NCBI GenBank assembly: GCA_029959085.1
Contig: JARWIR010000010.1
Location: 38,866,731-38,930,730, forward strand
Direction: 5' to 3'
DNA from: Nemophila menziesii
Taxonomy: Eukaryota; Streptophyta; Magnoliopsida; Boraginales; Hydrophyllaceae
DNA length: 64,000 bases
Shown here: positions 12,580-24,300 of the stretch, piece by piece
Numbering within the stretch: position 1 is the first letter of the stretch
Layout of the letters: each line of letters opens with the position of its first letter
Translations under genes and position numbers: made by a program
The notes under the pieces: generated by a model
The model's input: the letters and a program-made list of their open reading frames with translations, nothing else
Told to the model about the DNA's origin: nothing
Database searches by the model: none

Positions 12580-13141
12580 CACTAAAAAAAAACAGGTAGT
12601 TGGTGACAGACCTACAGGGCTCTATTTGAAGGGTACCGGAAATTTAGTGACATTTCTGAGAAAATGTCTCCAGTAATACTTTTTGTGACACTTAGTAATC
12701 TGTCACCATATTTAGTGACACTTTTTCCATAACTGTCGCATCTATATGTCACCTATGCTGCTCAGCATTGTTTTAACTTTCTTTGAACAAAAAAAAAAAA
12801 AAAAAGCATTGTTTTAACTTTTGAAAAAAGTATAGAAAAGGATATAAATCCAAATATTCTCTTTTTCATTTTTGGATAACTTACTTTTTATATATTAATT
12901 TTTTTATCAAACTTTATAAATTACTTTCTCTCTCTACGCGTGCTCTATCTCCACCTCCTACCGGAGTTTTACCTCCACCGCGTATCTCTTTCTTTCTCTC
13001 TCGTCATATCACCTCCTCCACCACCGCACCATCTCTCTTCCGCCATTTCTTTTCTTTCTTCTCCAAAATTTAAGACACTTGAACTTCTTATTCTCCTTTA
13101 AACCCTAACTTCACTCGATCTAGGGTTTCTTCTTAGTAGAA

Positions 13142-13668
13142 AGTAATGGATGTGATCGAAAAATTGCCACAGCTATCTTATGCATCATCTGTACTGTACT
13201 TGCCGACAAAGATGGAGAGAAAACGACATCGTCATCTGCTTCTTCGGAGCGGTCTTCTACTTTTCTAGATGTTGTGGCTCTTGGAAACACTGTAAGTTGC
13301 AGCTAATCCTCGAATTTTATTCTCGGATGTTCTTAATTGATTATGTTTAAATTTGATGTAATTCGATTTGAATTAAGATGTATTGATCTCTGAACGGTAT
13401 TTGCTTGATTATTTAAGTGATAATATGCGAATAATTTTGTGTAAACAGTTGTAATTTCTATTTTATGTAGATGTGGCTTGAACTTTCAGATTTTCTATTT
13501 TATGATTTTTTCTAGTTTATATGTTTATAATATATCAAAACTTTCTTGTGAATTGCATATTGAAGAACCTTTGTAATTTTTAAAATACAGGAAATGCATT
13601 TTGTCCTCTTTCAGGTTGAAAGATTCATGCTCAGAAATGAGAGGAAACGTGAAGATATCTGTTAATAC
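13142..13668 (+). pseudogene. Leading exons in the CACTA element, source gene uncertain
   Basis: A pyrimidine-rich leader (12920-13140) containing an ACCCTAA-type box and CTAGGGTTT resembles a plant 5' UTR. It precedes ATGGATGTGATCGA and an exon that ends GGAAACACTG before GTAAGT-like sequence. One frame reads DKDGEKTTSSSASSERSS and then LDVVALGN. A second exon (about 13615-13666) reads VERFMLRNERKREDIC then stop. I cannot name the source. It could be the front of the AFG1-like gene or a third captured gene. The homologous copy is at about 20010-20540. Confidence 0.4.
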
Positions 13669-13749
13669 AGGTGATGTTTTATACAATTTTGAGATTTCTT
13701 GGGTGAATTTTTAGTTTCTCACTTTGATTTACTTGTGTTTTTGTTACAG

Positions 13750-14051
13750 ACTCTGCGTGTTTTTGCTATTATAGTGTTATCGGGTATTTTTAGCAGATTG
13801 TTAAGTACTGGAACTGTTCTTATGGCTACTAGTAATCGGGAATTGAATCAGGTACACTCATATGGTCCCTTATGTTTGTATATTTTCACATTTTAGTCCT
13901 TATTTTGAAAAGGTAACAGTTTAGTCCTTGTGTTTGTTCAGGATGGGACGCAAAAGGAAATATTTCAAAAGTTCTTAACCAAATTGGAAAAGCACTGTCA
14001 ATGTTCTTATTGGAAGTGAAATCGATTAAAACACAAAAATCTGTAGATAAG
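13750..14051 (+). pseudogene. Captured fragment of AFG1-type ATPase gene (unit 1)
   Basis: Two exons, 13750-13851 and 13942-14051, sit between AG acceptors and GT donors. The first reads FSRLLSTGTVLMATSNRELNQ; the second reads DGTQKEIFQKFLTKLEKHC and then, after a shift, VLIGSEID. AFG1/LACE1 family ATPases, which are organellar AAA-like proteins, carry a conserved GTVLVATSNR sensor region followed by REIFQKF and a GSE-DYR stretch, so the match is distinctive. Only this small part of the ATPase is present and a frameshift separates the final block. The Walker A region is absent. Confidence 0.8.
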
Positions 14052-14155
14052 GTGAGATAAATGCACCTCGAGGAACACAAATTACACTCTTTTTAAGGGT
14101 AATTAATTACATTTACTATTTTTTTACGATCTTTAGTAATTAATTTTGTTTGCAG

Positions 14156-14900
14156 AATAATGATAAGTATGAATTTTCAGAGCCATCAAGGATTCAAAAT
14201 TTAGTAAAAAATTACTCGCAATTTGTTTCTTTCCCAATTTATGTATGGCAAGAAAAATGAAAGACTGTTGAGGTAGTTTTTTTTTACTGAAGTAAATTTG
14301 AGTTTTTACTCTGTTTTTAATGAGTTTTTTTTTAGGTAGAAGAAGAGGAAGAAGTAAAAGAAGGTGAAGAAAAGCCTGAGGTAATTAATTATTTATTATT
14401 CTTTTAAATGTTTTATTAATATTTATATTTATAATTATTACTTTTTGATTTTAGGAAGAGAAGAAAAAGACGAAAAACACTAAAACAGAGAAATATTGGG
14501 ATTGAGAATTAGCTAATGAAACGAAGCCTTTATGGGCAAAGATGATTTATAATTTTTTTAAAAATTTCTTTGCTTAATATTTTTAAAAAATATAGATGAG
14601 AAGTCCAAAGGAAGTTGAAAAGGATCAATACAGTGAATTTTACAAGAAAACTTTCAATGAATTTTTGGATCCTTTAACTCATACTCATTTCACTACTGAG
14701 GTAATTTTATTTTATTTACCTTTTTAATTTATTTTTATTAAAATTTGAGTAATTTACAAAGTGAAGTAGAGTTTAGAAGTATTCTTTATGTACCTGGTAT
14801 GTCACCTATGAATAATGAAGATGTTATTAATCCAAAAACAAAAAATCTTCGCTTATATGTTAAGCGTGTATGTATTTCTGATGATTTTGATGGTGAATTG
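14156..14900 (+). pseudogene. Captured fragment of organellar HSP90 gene (unit 1)
   Basis: Five exons with intron borders (about 14156-14272, 14336-14381, 14455-14544, 14594-14700 and 14759-14900) encode KNYSQFVSFPIYVWQEK, an acidic VEEEEEVKEGEEKPE linker, WD-ELANETKPLW, MRSPKEVEKDQYSEFYKK, FNEFLDPLTHTHFTTE and LYVPGMSPMNNEDV with LRLYVKRV-SDDFDGEL. This is the start of the HSP90 middle domain. The wording fits the chloroplast/mitochondrial HSP90 type rather than the cytosolic one. TGA stops replace the residue after WQEK and the second W of WDWELANE. The ATPase and C-terminal domains are missing. Confidence 0.88.
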
Positions 14901-14940
14901 GTATGTTTTTTTATTTTCTTTAATACATACATATATAGAT

Positions 14941-15018
<78 letters not shown>
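14941..15018 (+). repeat. (AC)n(AT)n microsatellite
   Basis: An (AC) run followed by about 60 bp of (AT) directly after the last HSP90-like exon. In the unit 2 copy (21811-21846) the AT part is only about 14 bp, so it has changed length since the tandem duplication. Open frames of alternating Tyr-Ile across it are artefacts of the repeat. Confidence 0.95.
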
Positions 15019-15022
<4 letters not shown>

Positions 15023-15060
15023 TTATTTATTTATTATTGTTAATGATGTTCTCATTTATA

Positions 15061-16993
15061 GGTGGAAGCACATCATGTAATTGATCTAATCAGAACAAGT
15101 TATGGTAATCTCTTATTTCTTACTTAAAACTTCTAATTCCTCGTTCAAGCATGATAGTATATGATAGTATACTAGAGTGTATGATAATTTCGAAAGTAAA
15201 AGTTTAATATAACTTACACTTGTAAATGCAGGATGATTCTTCAAACGAGACCAAAATTATGTGAACCTGTTTCTGATCCAAAAGGTATAAACTTTATGTT
15301 TCAGGAATTTACAAGAGAGTGTACAAAAGTTAAATGTTTTATTTTCAGCTCAAAGATTTAACAGGAAGAATTATCCAGAGCACGTCTATTATGTCAATAA
15401 GATGCTTCGAATATGCAAGGGACAAATGTGAGTTCTCAAGTTTGATTTTAACTTCTAGTCCTCATGCTTTCAACTATCAACTGGGGTTTTAACTATGAAA
15501 GTATAATAGGGATCTATAGTGCCATTTTTTCTTAAAATAGGAAATTATAGTGAAAAAACTCTGTTTTTGTAGGTATGAGTTTCAAATGCTATTTTGTTAC
15601 ATTTTATTAAATGAATGATAATAGATCGGTACTATGTAAAATGACAGGCTCCTGAAGTATTCAATCATAGGATAATAAAGTGGGTGTTTTCTCCTTAACT
15701 ATGGTACCATACGAGGTACTACTCTTATTTATTATTAAGTTAATTGTTTAATATAATTTGAAGTTGATCCACCATTATTTGTATATCGCAGAAGCGTTGA
15801 TCCACCATTGGGGAGTTTAGTGTTGATGAGTTATCTTTGAGTATTCCTCCTGACCAAATGAGATCAAATCTTATGCAGATGAAGGGGATAAGGTATTTAT
15901 TAACCCTATCCATCTCTTTTATCTTCTACTGGCTCTCTTTGTATTAATATGAGATTCAAAATTGACAGTGAATAAGATTTGCTATTCTACTTATTTTAAG
16001 TTTGTTTCATCTTTAACTTGAACAGATACGTTAATTGGTTATATTTTGCAGAGGTGAGATCATACGTGTATCATCAGAACGTAATGGTGAGCTGTAGCTA
16101 AATGTGTGCAAGATAAACTTGGTAGAATTCACGTAAGCATTTGAACATATTTGATCATGAAGGAACTTGAATTGATACAATGAAGAGAATGTTGTTTGAT
16201 CTACTTAATATCTGTCTTGAGGAGCTCATGGAATTACATCAGGTAACTTGTTAATATATTCTCTTTTGTGACATTTCTAAGAAAATGTCTGTATTGTGAA
16301 CTATTTTTAATTTTTTTATCTTTCATCTCCTTTAGGAAACCAAGGAAGAAGTAACGGACACTGAACATGTTGAAAACTGGTTTTCATTAACTGCTACACA
16401 GTGTATTTGTGGGAAGTAAAAGCCTAATCTCACCCTTACTTAATGAAAAAGTGAATTCCTAAAGTAATTTGTGGTAAGTAAACCTCTGATCTCCCACTTA
16501 TTTAAGAAAAACGTGAATTACTAAAGTTAGTGATCTTCTGCAGATTTTTTTTGTAGATATGCTTGAACTTTTGTGTTCTTTTACACTATTGGATTGTATA
16601 TATTGGTGTTCACTTGCTTGCATCAAATGTCTGCTCTGAGCCATCTCAGGTGAGATTTTAATCTCAATCTTTGTTACTATATCTACTTTTGATTTTTGCA
16701 TAGTATAGGGACGTATAGTGCAATTTTTACATTTTAATCTGATGAATTATTGAACATGCTATAGGTTTACGTTGTTCGAGTGAATGGGTTATATGTTGCA
16801 ACACTTTGCCTCATAAATATGAGTGATTTGAGCGCATCAACTGATTCTGGTATTCTCCCTCTCTTTTTTTTATTTAAGAGCCTCTTTTTTACTGCAATTT
16901 TTGCTTAATATAAGGACCTCTAGTGCAAATAAAATGACTTAAACTGTAACACACTTATAAATGTGTGTGTTACAGGTTATGTTGCTGTGTTAG
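15061..16993 (+). pseudogene. Further exon-like pieces in CACTA (unit 1), not identified
   Basis: Pieces flanked by AG/GT-like borders include VEAHHVIDLI (about 15061), RFNRKNYPEHVYYVNKMLRI (about 15352-15418), STIGEFSVDELSLSIPPDQM (about 15810-15870), KRMLFDLLNICLEELMELHQ (about 16182-16241) and ETKEEVTDTEHVENWFSLTA (about 16337-16400). I do not recognise the source. They may come from one further host gene or from several. The fuller copy is in unit 2. Confidence 0.4.
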
Positions 16994-19900
16994 GGTAACT
17001 CCCGGTTGAATATTATCTCAACCAGTCCAACATAGCTGAGTAATCTGCAACCACGTAATCCTAGCACGGGAGGATATTTGAGAATCGTTCAAGACTAAGA
17101 GATGAGGATGATATTGACGCGACATAATCTCCTGACAGCACTCCGTCTATTTGACTTTATTATATCCCAACTTTCATTCTATTTTATTCAGATTTTGATT
17201 TTGGTTTGTAATTAATTTTTCTTCGATATTTTTATAATTTTATTTTATTTTAGTCTTTAATTTATAATAATCAGACTTTTAATTTACCAAAACTTTTATT
17301 GTGATTAATTTTTAATTAGTTTTTTTTGTTTCAGACCTTTAGCGACTACCAAAGTTGTCGCTAGAAATTAAAATACTTAGCAACCACTGAACAGTCGGTA
17401 ATACGTTCAACACTCTAGCAATCACCTTATGCCATTAAAGATTTCAGACACCTAGGAATCACAAAGATGGTTGCTAATCATGTTAACTTTTGCCGACTAC
17501 TATTGTGGTCGCGAAAGTTAATGGTTGGCAAAGTTAAGAAATAGTTGTTAAAATATCTAACAACCACCTTGACGGTAGCTGGAGATAAATCCCTCGTGCA
17601 TACAAAATTATATTATCTCTTTTTTATCTATTGTGTAATGTTACCGGTCAATGATAGTATAATCTTAAGAGTGGACGAGGAAAACCTCATATAATTTGTA
17701 TATTATAAAATCTTGATTAGACTTACATTAGTTGTCGTGGTAGTTGTGATAATTATATATACATGAATTTGCTCACTATTCAAAATTCAATAAATTTTAA
17801 TATCAATTTACTTGAAATCTCATATATCATTAGTTAACATAGCATTAAGAGGCAGGACCACATAATCATAGGGCGGGCAAGCCATTAACTTTTGATACCA
17901 CTTGTGAAAATTTGTTAGTATACGGTAAATAATGTAAGGATAATGATTAATCAAAGACCTTTCGGAACAAAATAATCAAAGACCAAAATAAAGAAAGATA
18001 CCACAAAGATGTTGTTCTCCATGTTAAGTTTTTGTACTTATTCAACACTTCCCTTTTGGTGTATTTTTTAGTCGTAAATAACATCAATATAAAACAAAGT
18101 TTGTTATAAAATATTAGCCAATTTCGAGTATTTTTTTAGTTACTTTTAAATAGGTTAACTAATTGGGTTATTTATTTAAAGATTAAGCAATTATCTTTTT
18201 AACTTTTATTTGGCTATCCACTTCGCTACTCAATTGATTGTTCTTCTCACGTGAGAGGACCTGGTCTTATACTTATTTTTATAAATTAAAATACAGTTAA
18301 CCAAAATACGAATACAACTAGATAATCTAACACTTTTAAAATTGACTTGATTAATGATTAAAAGGTTGTCATTCTTGAGTTCTACAGTTCTAAAAGAAAA
18401 TCTTAAAGCCATCTCACAAGTTAAAACAATTCCTCTTACTTTTACTTCTGTCACTAAGTTTGTTTGAATCTTCATAACAAAACCATCTAGCATTATACCT
18501 GTTGAATCCCTCAATACACAACAACAACTAAATTAGTTTTTATATCATAAACATCATCACAATTAAGTTTATAGTTCCCTTCACAAGGAGGATTCTAATT
18601 AGAAAAGTCCACATTCCATGCAACACTTGTACCATGATTAAAAAGCATCATTAATTCTAGTATCCTATAACCTTGTAGATATAACATTTGTATAAAGTAT
18701 CATTAAGTTTATTTTTTAGTTGTATCTTGAAAGTTGAAGACAATAAACATAAAATATTGGTACGTAGCCTAAATACCTTAAGAATATCGAATTCAATTCG
18801 AGTCTCAACAAGTAAAGCTATTTATTTATTTACGTTTTTTGTAATTCTATTTGGTTGCATTACTGTTTATACTGTTTTAATGGTTTATACAACTTAAAAC
18901 ACAATAATTAAGATATTTATGATGCACATGTCAAATAAATCAAACACGTTTTATTTTTGTTATATAATGTTTATTTTTGCTAAATTTATGGGTTTGTGTA
19001 TATTAAACCGAAAAAATATATTTTACTCTTTTTCTCTTATTTAATCTTCCAGAATTATGTATACATATCGGAAATTAGTTGCTTAGTAATATTATATTTC
19101 TCCTTTACATATAATGTAGGAAAAGAATCTAAATAAAGTGAAAAGCAATTTAAGAAAATAAAACCTTTATGGATTTGAACTAATATTCATCGGAATGCAG
19201 ATAATAGGCCTGAAAATTTTAATATTACTTTAAAAATCAAATTCTAGTCAAACTTGGAAAGTCCTATAATTTTCTTATCTAAAAGTAATCACGATAGAAT
19301 TCTGATCATAATACAATTCTTTTGAGATTTTCAAATCCAAGTTAAACTTAAGAATATCTAAAGTTTCTTATATAAGATAGTTCTTTAATCTTTTGACAGA
19401 TATATAATTTAAAATAGGACAAACGAATTTCGATCATGGCATAATTTTCGTAAGGTTTATTAGTTTTTTCTCAGTAGTCAGGAAACACTAAAAAAAAACA
19501 GGTAGTTGGTGACAGACATTTAGTGACATTTCTGAGAAAATGTCTCCAGTAATACTTTTTGTGACACTTAGTAATCTGTCACCATATTTAGTGACACTTT
19601 TTCCATAACTGTCGCCTCTATATGTCACCTATGCTGCTCAGCATTGTTTTAACTTTCTTTGAACAAAAAAAAAAGCATTGTTTTAACTTTTGAAAAAAGT
19701 ATAGAAAAGGATATAAATCCAAATATTCTCTTTTTCATTTTTGGATAACTTACTTTTTATATATTAATTTTTTTTATCAAACTTTATAAATTACTTTCTC
19801 TCTCTACGCGTGCTCTATCTCCACCTCCTACCGGAGTTTTATCTCCACCGCGTATCTCTTTCTTTCTCTCTCGTCATATCACCTCCTCCACCACCGCACC

Positions 19901-20620
19901 ATCTCTCTTCCGCCATTTCTTTTCTTTCTTCTCCAAAATTTAAGACACTTGAACTTCTTATTCTCCTTTAAACCCTAACTTCACTCGATCTAGGGTTTCT
20001 TCTTAGTAGAAAGTAATGGATGTGATCGAGGAATTGCCACAGCTATCTTATGCATCATCTGTACTGTACTTGCCGACAAAGATGGAGAGAAAACGACATC
20101 GTCATCTGCTTCTTCGGAGCGGTCTTCTACTTTTCTAGATGTTGTGGCTCTTGGAAACACTGTAAGTTGCAGCTAATCCTCGAATTTTATTCTCGGATGT
20201 TCTTAATTGATTATGTTTAAATTTGATGTAATTCGATTTGAATTAAGATGTATTGATCTCTGAACGGTATTTGCTTGATTATTTAAGTGATAATATGCGA
20301 ATAATTTTGTGTAAACAGTTGTAATTTCTATTTTATGTAGATGTGGCTTGAACTTTCAGATTTTCTATTTTATGATTTTTTTCTAGTTTATATGTTTATA
20401 ATTTATCAAAACTTTCTTGTGAATTGCATATTGAAGAACCTTTGTAATTGTTAAAATACAGGAAATGCATTTTGTCCTCTTTCAGGTTGAAAGATTCATG
20501 CTCAGAAATGAGAGGAAACGTGAAGATATCTGTTAATACAGGTGATGTTTTATACAATTTTGAGATTTCTTGGGTGAATTTTTAGTTTCTCACTTTGATT
20601 TACTTGTGTTTTTGTTACAG

Positions 20621-20922
20621 ACTCTGCGTGTTTTTGCTATTATAGTGTTATCGGGTATTTTTAGCAGATTGTTAAGTACTGGAACTGTTCTTATGGCTAC
20701 TAGTAATCGGGAATTGAATCAGGTACACTCATATGGTCCCTTATGTTTGTATATTTTCACATTTTAGTCCTTATTTTGAAAAGGTAACAGTTTAGTCCTT
20801 GTGTTTGTTCAGGATGGGACGCAAAAGGAAATATTTCAAAAGTTCTTAACCAAATTGGAAAAGCACTGTCAATGTTCTTATTGGAAGTGAAATCGATTAA
20901 AACACAAAAATCTGTAGATAAG
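20621..20922 (+). pseudogene. Captured AFG1-type ATPase fragment (unit 2)
   Basis: Same two exons as in unit 1 (20621-20722 and 20813-20922), with GTVLMATSNRELNQ and KEIFQKFLTKLEKHC and the same frameshift before VLIGSEID. The shared lesion shows the decay happened before the tandem duplication. The GTGAG donor of its last exon faces the HSP90 acceptor about 105 bp downstream, so splicing could in principle join the two. Confidence 0.8.
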
Positions 20923-21026
20923 GTGAGATAAATGCATCTCGAGGAACACAAATTACACTCTTTTTAAGGGTAATTAATTACATTTACTATTTTTTTACGA
21001 TCTTTAGTAATTAATTTTGTTTGCAG

Positions 21027-21772
21027 AATAATGATAAGTATGAATTTTCAGAGCCATCAAGGATTCAAAATTTAGTAAAAAATTACTCGCAATTTGTTTC
21101 TTTCCCAATTTATGTATGGCAAGAAAAATGAAAGACTGTTGAGGTAGTTTTTTTTACTGAAGTAAATTTGAGTTTTTACTCTGTTTTTAATGAGTTTTTT
21201 TTTTTAGGTAGAAGAAGAGGAAGAAGTAAAAGAAGGTGAAGAAAAGCCTGAGGTAATTAATTATTTATTATTTTTTTAAATGTTTTATTAATATTTATAT
21301 TTATAATTATTACTTTTTGGTTTTAGGAAGAGAAGAAAAAGACGAAAAACACTAAAACAGAGAAATATTGGGATTGAGAATTAGCTAATGAAACGAAGCC
21401 TTTATGGGCAAAGATGATTTATAATTTTTTTAAAAATTTCTTTGCTTAATATTTTTAAAAAATATAGATGAGAAGTCCAAAGGAAGTTGAAAAGGATCAA
21501 TACAGTGAATTTTACAAGAAAACTTTCAATGAATTTTTGGATCCTTTAACTCATACTCATTTCACTACTGAGGTAATTTTATTTTATTTACCTTTTTAAT
21601 TTATTTTTATTAAAATTTGAGTAATTTACAAAGTGAAGTAGAGTTTAGAAGTATTCTTTATGTACCTGGTATGTCACCTATGAATAATGAAGATGTTATT
21701 AATCCAAAAACAAAAAATCTTCGCTTATATGTTAAGCGTGTATGTATTTCTGATGATTTTGATGGTGAATTG
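21027..21772 (+). pseudogene. Captured organellar HSP90 fragment (unit 2)
   Basis: Same five-exon layout as in unit 1, with YSQFVSFPIYVWQEK, the acidic linker, SPKEVEKDQYSEFYKKTFNE and the VKRV-SDDFDGEL end. Both in-frame TGA stops are shared with unit 1. Introns kept from the source gene show capture at DNA level, not by retroposition. Confidence 0.88.
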
Positions 21773-21879
21773 GTATGTTTTTTTATTTTCTTTAATACAT
21801 ACATATATAGATACACACACCACACACACACACATATATATATATATTTATTATTGTTAATGATGTTCTCATTTATAGG

Positions 21880-23965
21880 TGGAAGCACATCATGTAATTG
21901 ATCTAATCAGCAACAAGTTATGGTAATCTCTTATTTCTTACTTAAAACTTCTAATTCCTCGTTCAAGCATGATAGTATATGATAGTATACTAGAGTGTAT
22001 GATAATTTCGAAAGTAAAAGTTTAATATAACTTACACTTGTAAATGCAGGATGATTCTTCAAACGAGACCAAAAATATGTGAACCTGTTTCTGATCCAAA
22101 AGGTATAAACTTTATGTTTCAGGAATTTACAAGAGAGTGTACAAAAGTTAAATGTTTGATTTTCAGCTCAAAGATTTAACAGGAAGAATTATCCAGAGCA
22201 CGTCTATTATGTCAATAAGATGCTTCGAATATGCAAGGGACAAATGTGAGTTCTCAAGTTTGATTTTAACTTCTAGTCCTCATGCTTTCAACTATCAACT
22301 GGGGTTTTAACTATGAAAGTATAATAGGGATCTATAGTGCCATTTTTTCTTAAAATAGGAAATTATAGTGAAAAAACTCTGTTTTTGTAGGTATGAGTTT
22401 CAAATGCTATTTTGTTACATTTTATTAAATGAATGATAATAGATCGGTACTATGTAAAATGACAGGCTCCTGAAGTATTCAATCATAGGATAAGAAAGTG
22501 GGTGTTTTCTCCTTAACTATGGTACTATACGAGGTACTACTCTTATTTATTATTAAGTTAATTGTTTAATATAATTTGAAGTTGATCCACCATTATTTGT
22601 ATATCGCAGAAGCGTTGATCCACCATTGGGGAGTTTAGTGTTGATGAGTTATCTTTGAGTATTCCTCCTGACCAAATGAGATCAAATCTTATGCACATGA
22701 AGGGGATAAGGTATTTATTAACCCTATCCATCTCTTTTATCTTCTACTGGATCTCTTTGTATTAATATGAGATTCAAAATTGACAGTGAATAAGATTTGC
22801 TATTCTACTTATTTTAAGTTTGTTTCATCTTTAACTTGAACAGATACGTTAATTGGTTATATTTTGCAGAGGTGAGATCATACGTGTATCATCAGAACGT
22901 AATGGTGAGCTGTAGCTAAATGTGTGCAAGATAAACTTGGTAGAATTCACGTAAGCATTTGAACATATTTGATCATGAAGGAACTTGAATTGATACAATG
23001 AAGAGAATGTTGTTTGATCTACTTAATATCTGTCTTGAGGAGCTCATGGAATTACATCAGGTAACTTGTTAATATATTCTCTTTTGTGACATTTCTAAGA
23101 AAATGTCTGTATTGTGAACTATTTTTAATTTTTTTATCTTTCATCTCCTTTAGGAAACCAAGGAAGAAGTAACGGACACTGAACATGTTGAAAACTGGTT
23201 TTCATTAACTGCTACACAGTGTATTTGTGGGAAGTAAAAGCCTAATCTCACCCTTACTTAATGAAAAAGTGAATTCCTAAAGTAATTTGTGGTAAGTAAA
23301 CCTCTGATCTCCCACTTATTTAAGAAAAACGTGAATTACTAAAGTTAGTGATCTTCTGCAGATTTTTTTTGTAGATATGCTTGAACTTTTGTGTTCTTTT
23401 ACACTATTGGATTGTATATATTGGTGTTCACTTGCTTGCATCAAATGTCTGCTCTGAGCCATCTCAGGTGAGATTTTAATCTCAATCTTTGTTACTATAT
23501 CTACTTTTGATTTTTGCATAGTATAGGGACGTATAGTGCAATTTTTACATTTTAATCTGATGAATTATTGAACATGCTATAGGTTTACGTTGTTCGAGTG
23601 AATGGGTTATATGTTGCAACACTTTGCCTCATAAATATGAGTGATTTGAGCGCATCAACTGATTCTGGTATTCTCCCTCTCTTTTTTTTATTTAAGAGCC
23701 TCTTTTTTACTGCAATTTTTGCTTAATATAAGGACCTCTATTGCAAATAAAATGACTTAAACTGTAACACACTTATAAATGTGTGTGTTACAGGTTATGT
23801 TGCTGTGTTAGAGGCAATGCTTGAATCTGGAGAAAAGAAAATAAATTTGAAGCAAAACGTATACCTTCATTTAATAGACCAAACTGCAACTATTCCATTT
23901 GCATTTGAAGGACCAGCTTTATATTTGAAACAATGCATAACTACCGACCAGCTTTACATTTGAAG
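21880..23965 (+). pseudogene. Unidentified exon series in the CACTA right half
   Basis: Contains the same pieces as 15061-16993 and continues past the duplication end into GYVAVLEAMLESGEKKINLK and LHLIDQTATIPFAFEGPALY (about 23794-23930). The text DQTATIPFAFEGPA is then partly repeated at nucleotide level at 23942-23995. I do not recognise the protein. Codon-like phasing and plausible AG/GT borders favour captured exons. Confidence is in their being exon-like, not in a function. Confidence 0.4.
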
Positions 23966-24066
23966 GACCAAACTGCAACTATTCCATTTGCAATATGGTT
24001 AATATTTGAATTACTTGAATTATGCTATTACAAATAGGAATTGTATAATTTTTTTTAAGTGATAGG

Positions 24067-24300
24067 TGACATTTAAAACTGTGTCGCTAAAGCGGAGGGC
24101 GACATTTGAAACGGTGTCCCTAAAGCGGAGGGCGACACTTAAAACAGTGTCCCTAAAGCGGAAGGCGACACTTAAAACGGTGTCCCTAAAGCAGAGGGCG
24201 ACACTTAAAACGGTGTCTCTAAAGTAGAGAGTGACACTTAAAACTGTGTCCCTAAAGCAGAGGGGCGACACTTAAAACGGTGTCCCTAACGTGATGGGCG
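24067..24300 (+). repeat. 33-bp hairpin tandem repeats at CACTA right subterminus
   Basis: About seven units close to GCGGAGGGCGACACTTAAAA followed by CGGTGTCCCTAAA. Each contains the inverted pair GACAC...GTGTC. Similar shorter palindromes sit inside the left end. They likely act as transposase binding sites, which is an inference from how CACTA subterminal repeats work. Because 33 is a multiple of 3, the minus strand stays open with an 11-residue repeat; this is not a gene. Confidence 0.85.

Larger units (their letters stand above)
10087..16993 (+). repeat. 6.9-kb tandem duplication, unit 1
   Basis: Starts GGTAACTCCCGGTTG at 10087. The same bases restart at 16994, directly after the text TTGCTGTGTTAG. 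The junction shares only 2 bp (AG), so the duplication looks like end joining or microhomology repair rather than unequal crossing-over between long repeats. The unit carries the TNP1 tail, intergenic DNA and the 5' part of the CACTA element with its gene fragments. It is nearly identical to unit 2. Confidence 0.93.
12580..16993 (+). mobile_element. CACTA element with captured gene fragments, 3'-truncated copy
   Basis: Starts CACTAAAAAAAAACAGGTAG followed by TTGGTGACAG, after AAA. The subterminal motifs GACATTTCTGAGAAAATGTC and GACACTTAGTAATCTGTCAC follow. It is cut at 16993 by the tandem duplication and lacks the right TIR present in the full copy (19486-24494). Compared with that copy it has about 34 extra bases after GGTGACAGAC and a much longer AT repeat. 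It carries the same AFG1-like and HSP90-like exons. Confidence 0.85.
16994..23811 (+). repeat. 6.9-kb tandem duplication, unit 2
   Basis: Repeats 10087-16993 nearly base for base. It ends at GTTGCTGTGTTAG (23811), beyond which the sequence continues uniquely into the CACTA element's right part. The unit is 6818 bp against 6907 bp for unit 1. Most of the difference comes from the shorter AT microsatellite and a missing ~34-bp stretch near 19517. Scattered single-base differences are few. Confidence 0.93.

Noticed and set aside
14950..15020. Possible CRISPR-like or other regular array from repeats in the window
   Set aside because: All arrays seen are microsatellite, CACTA subterminal or minisatellite repeats without unique spacers; the DNA is plant nuclear.
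14745..15084. Open frames of 111 and 89 aa with a long alternating Tyr-Ile tract
   Set aside because: The tract is the translated (AT)n microsatellite joined to the end of an HSP90 exon fragment; no independent gene.
24020..24271. Minus-strand 83-aa frame with an 11-residue repeat (RDTVLSVAL-type)
   Set aside because: It is a shadow of the 33-bp CACTA subterminal repeat, whose length keeps any frame open.
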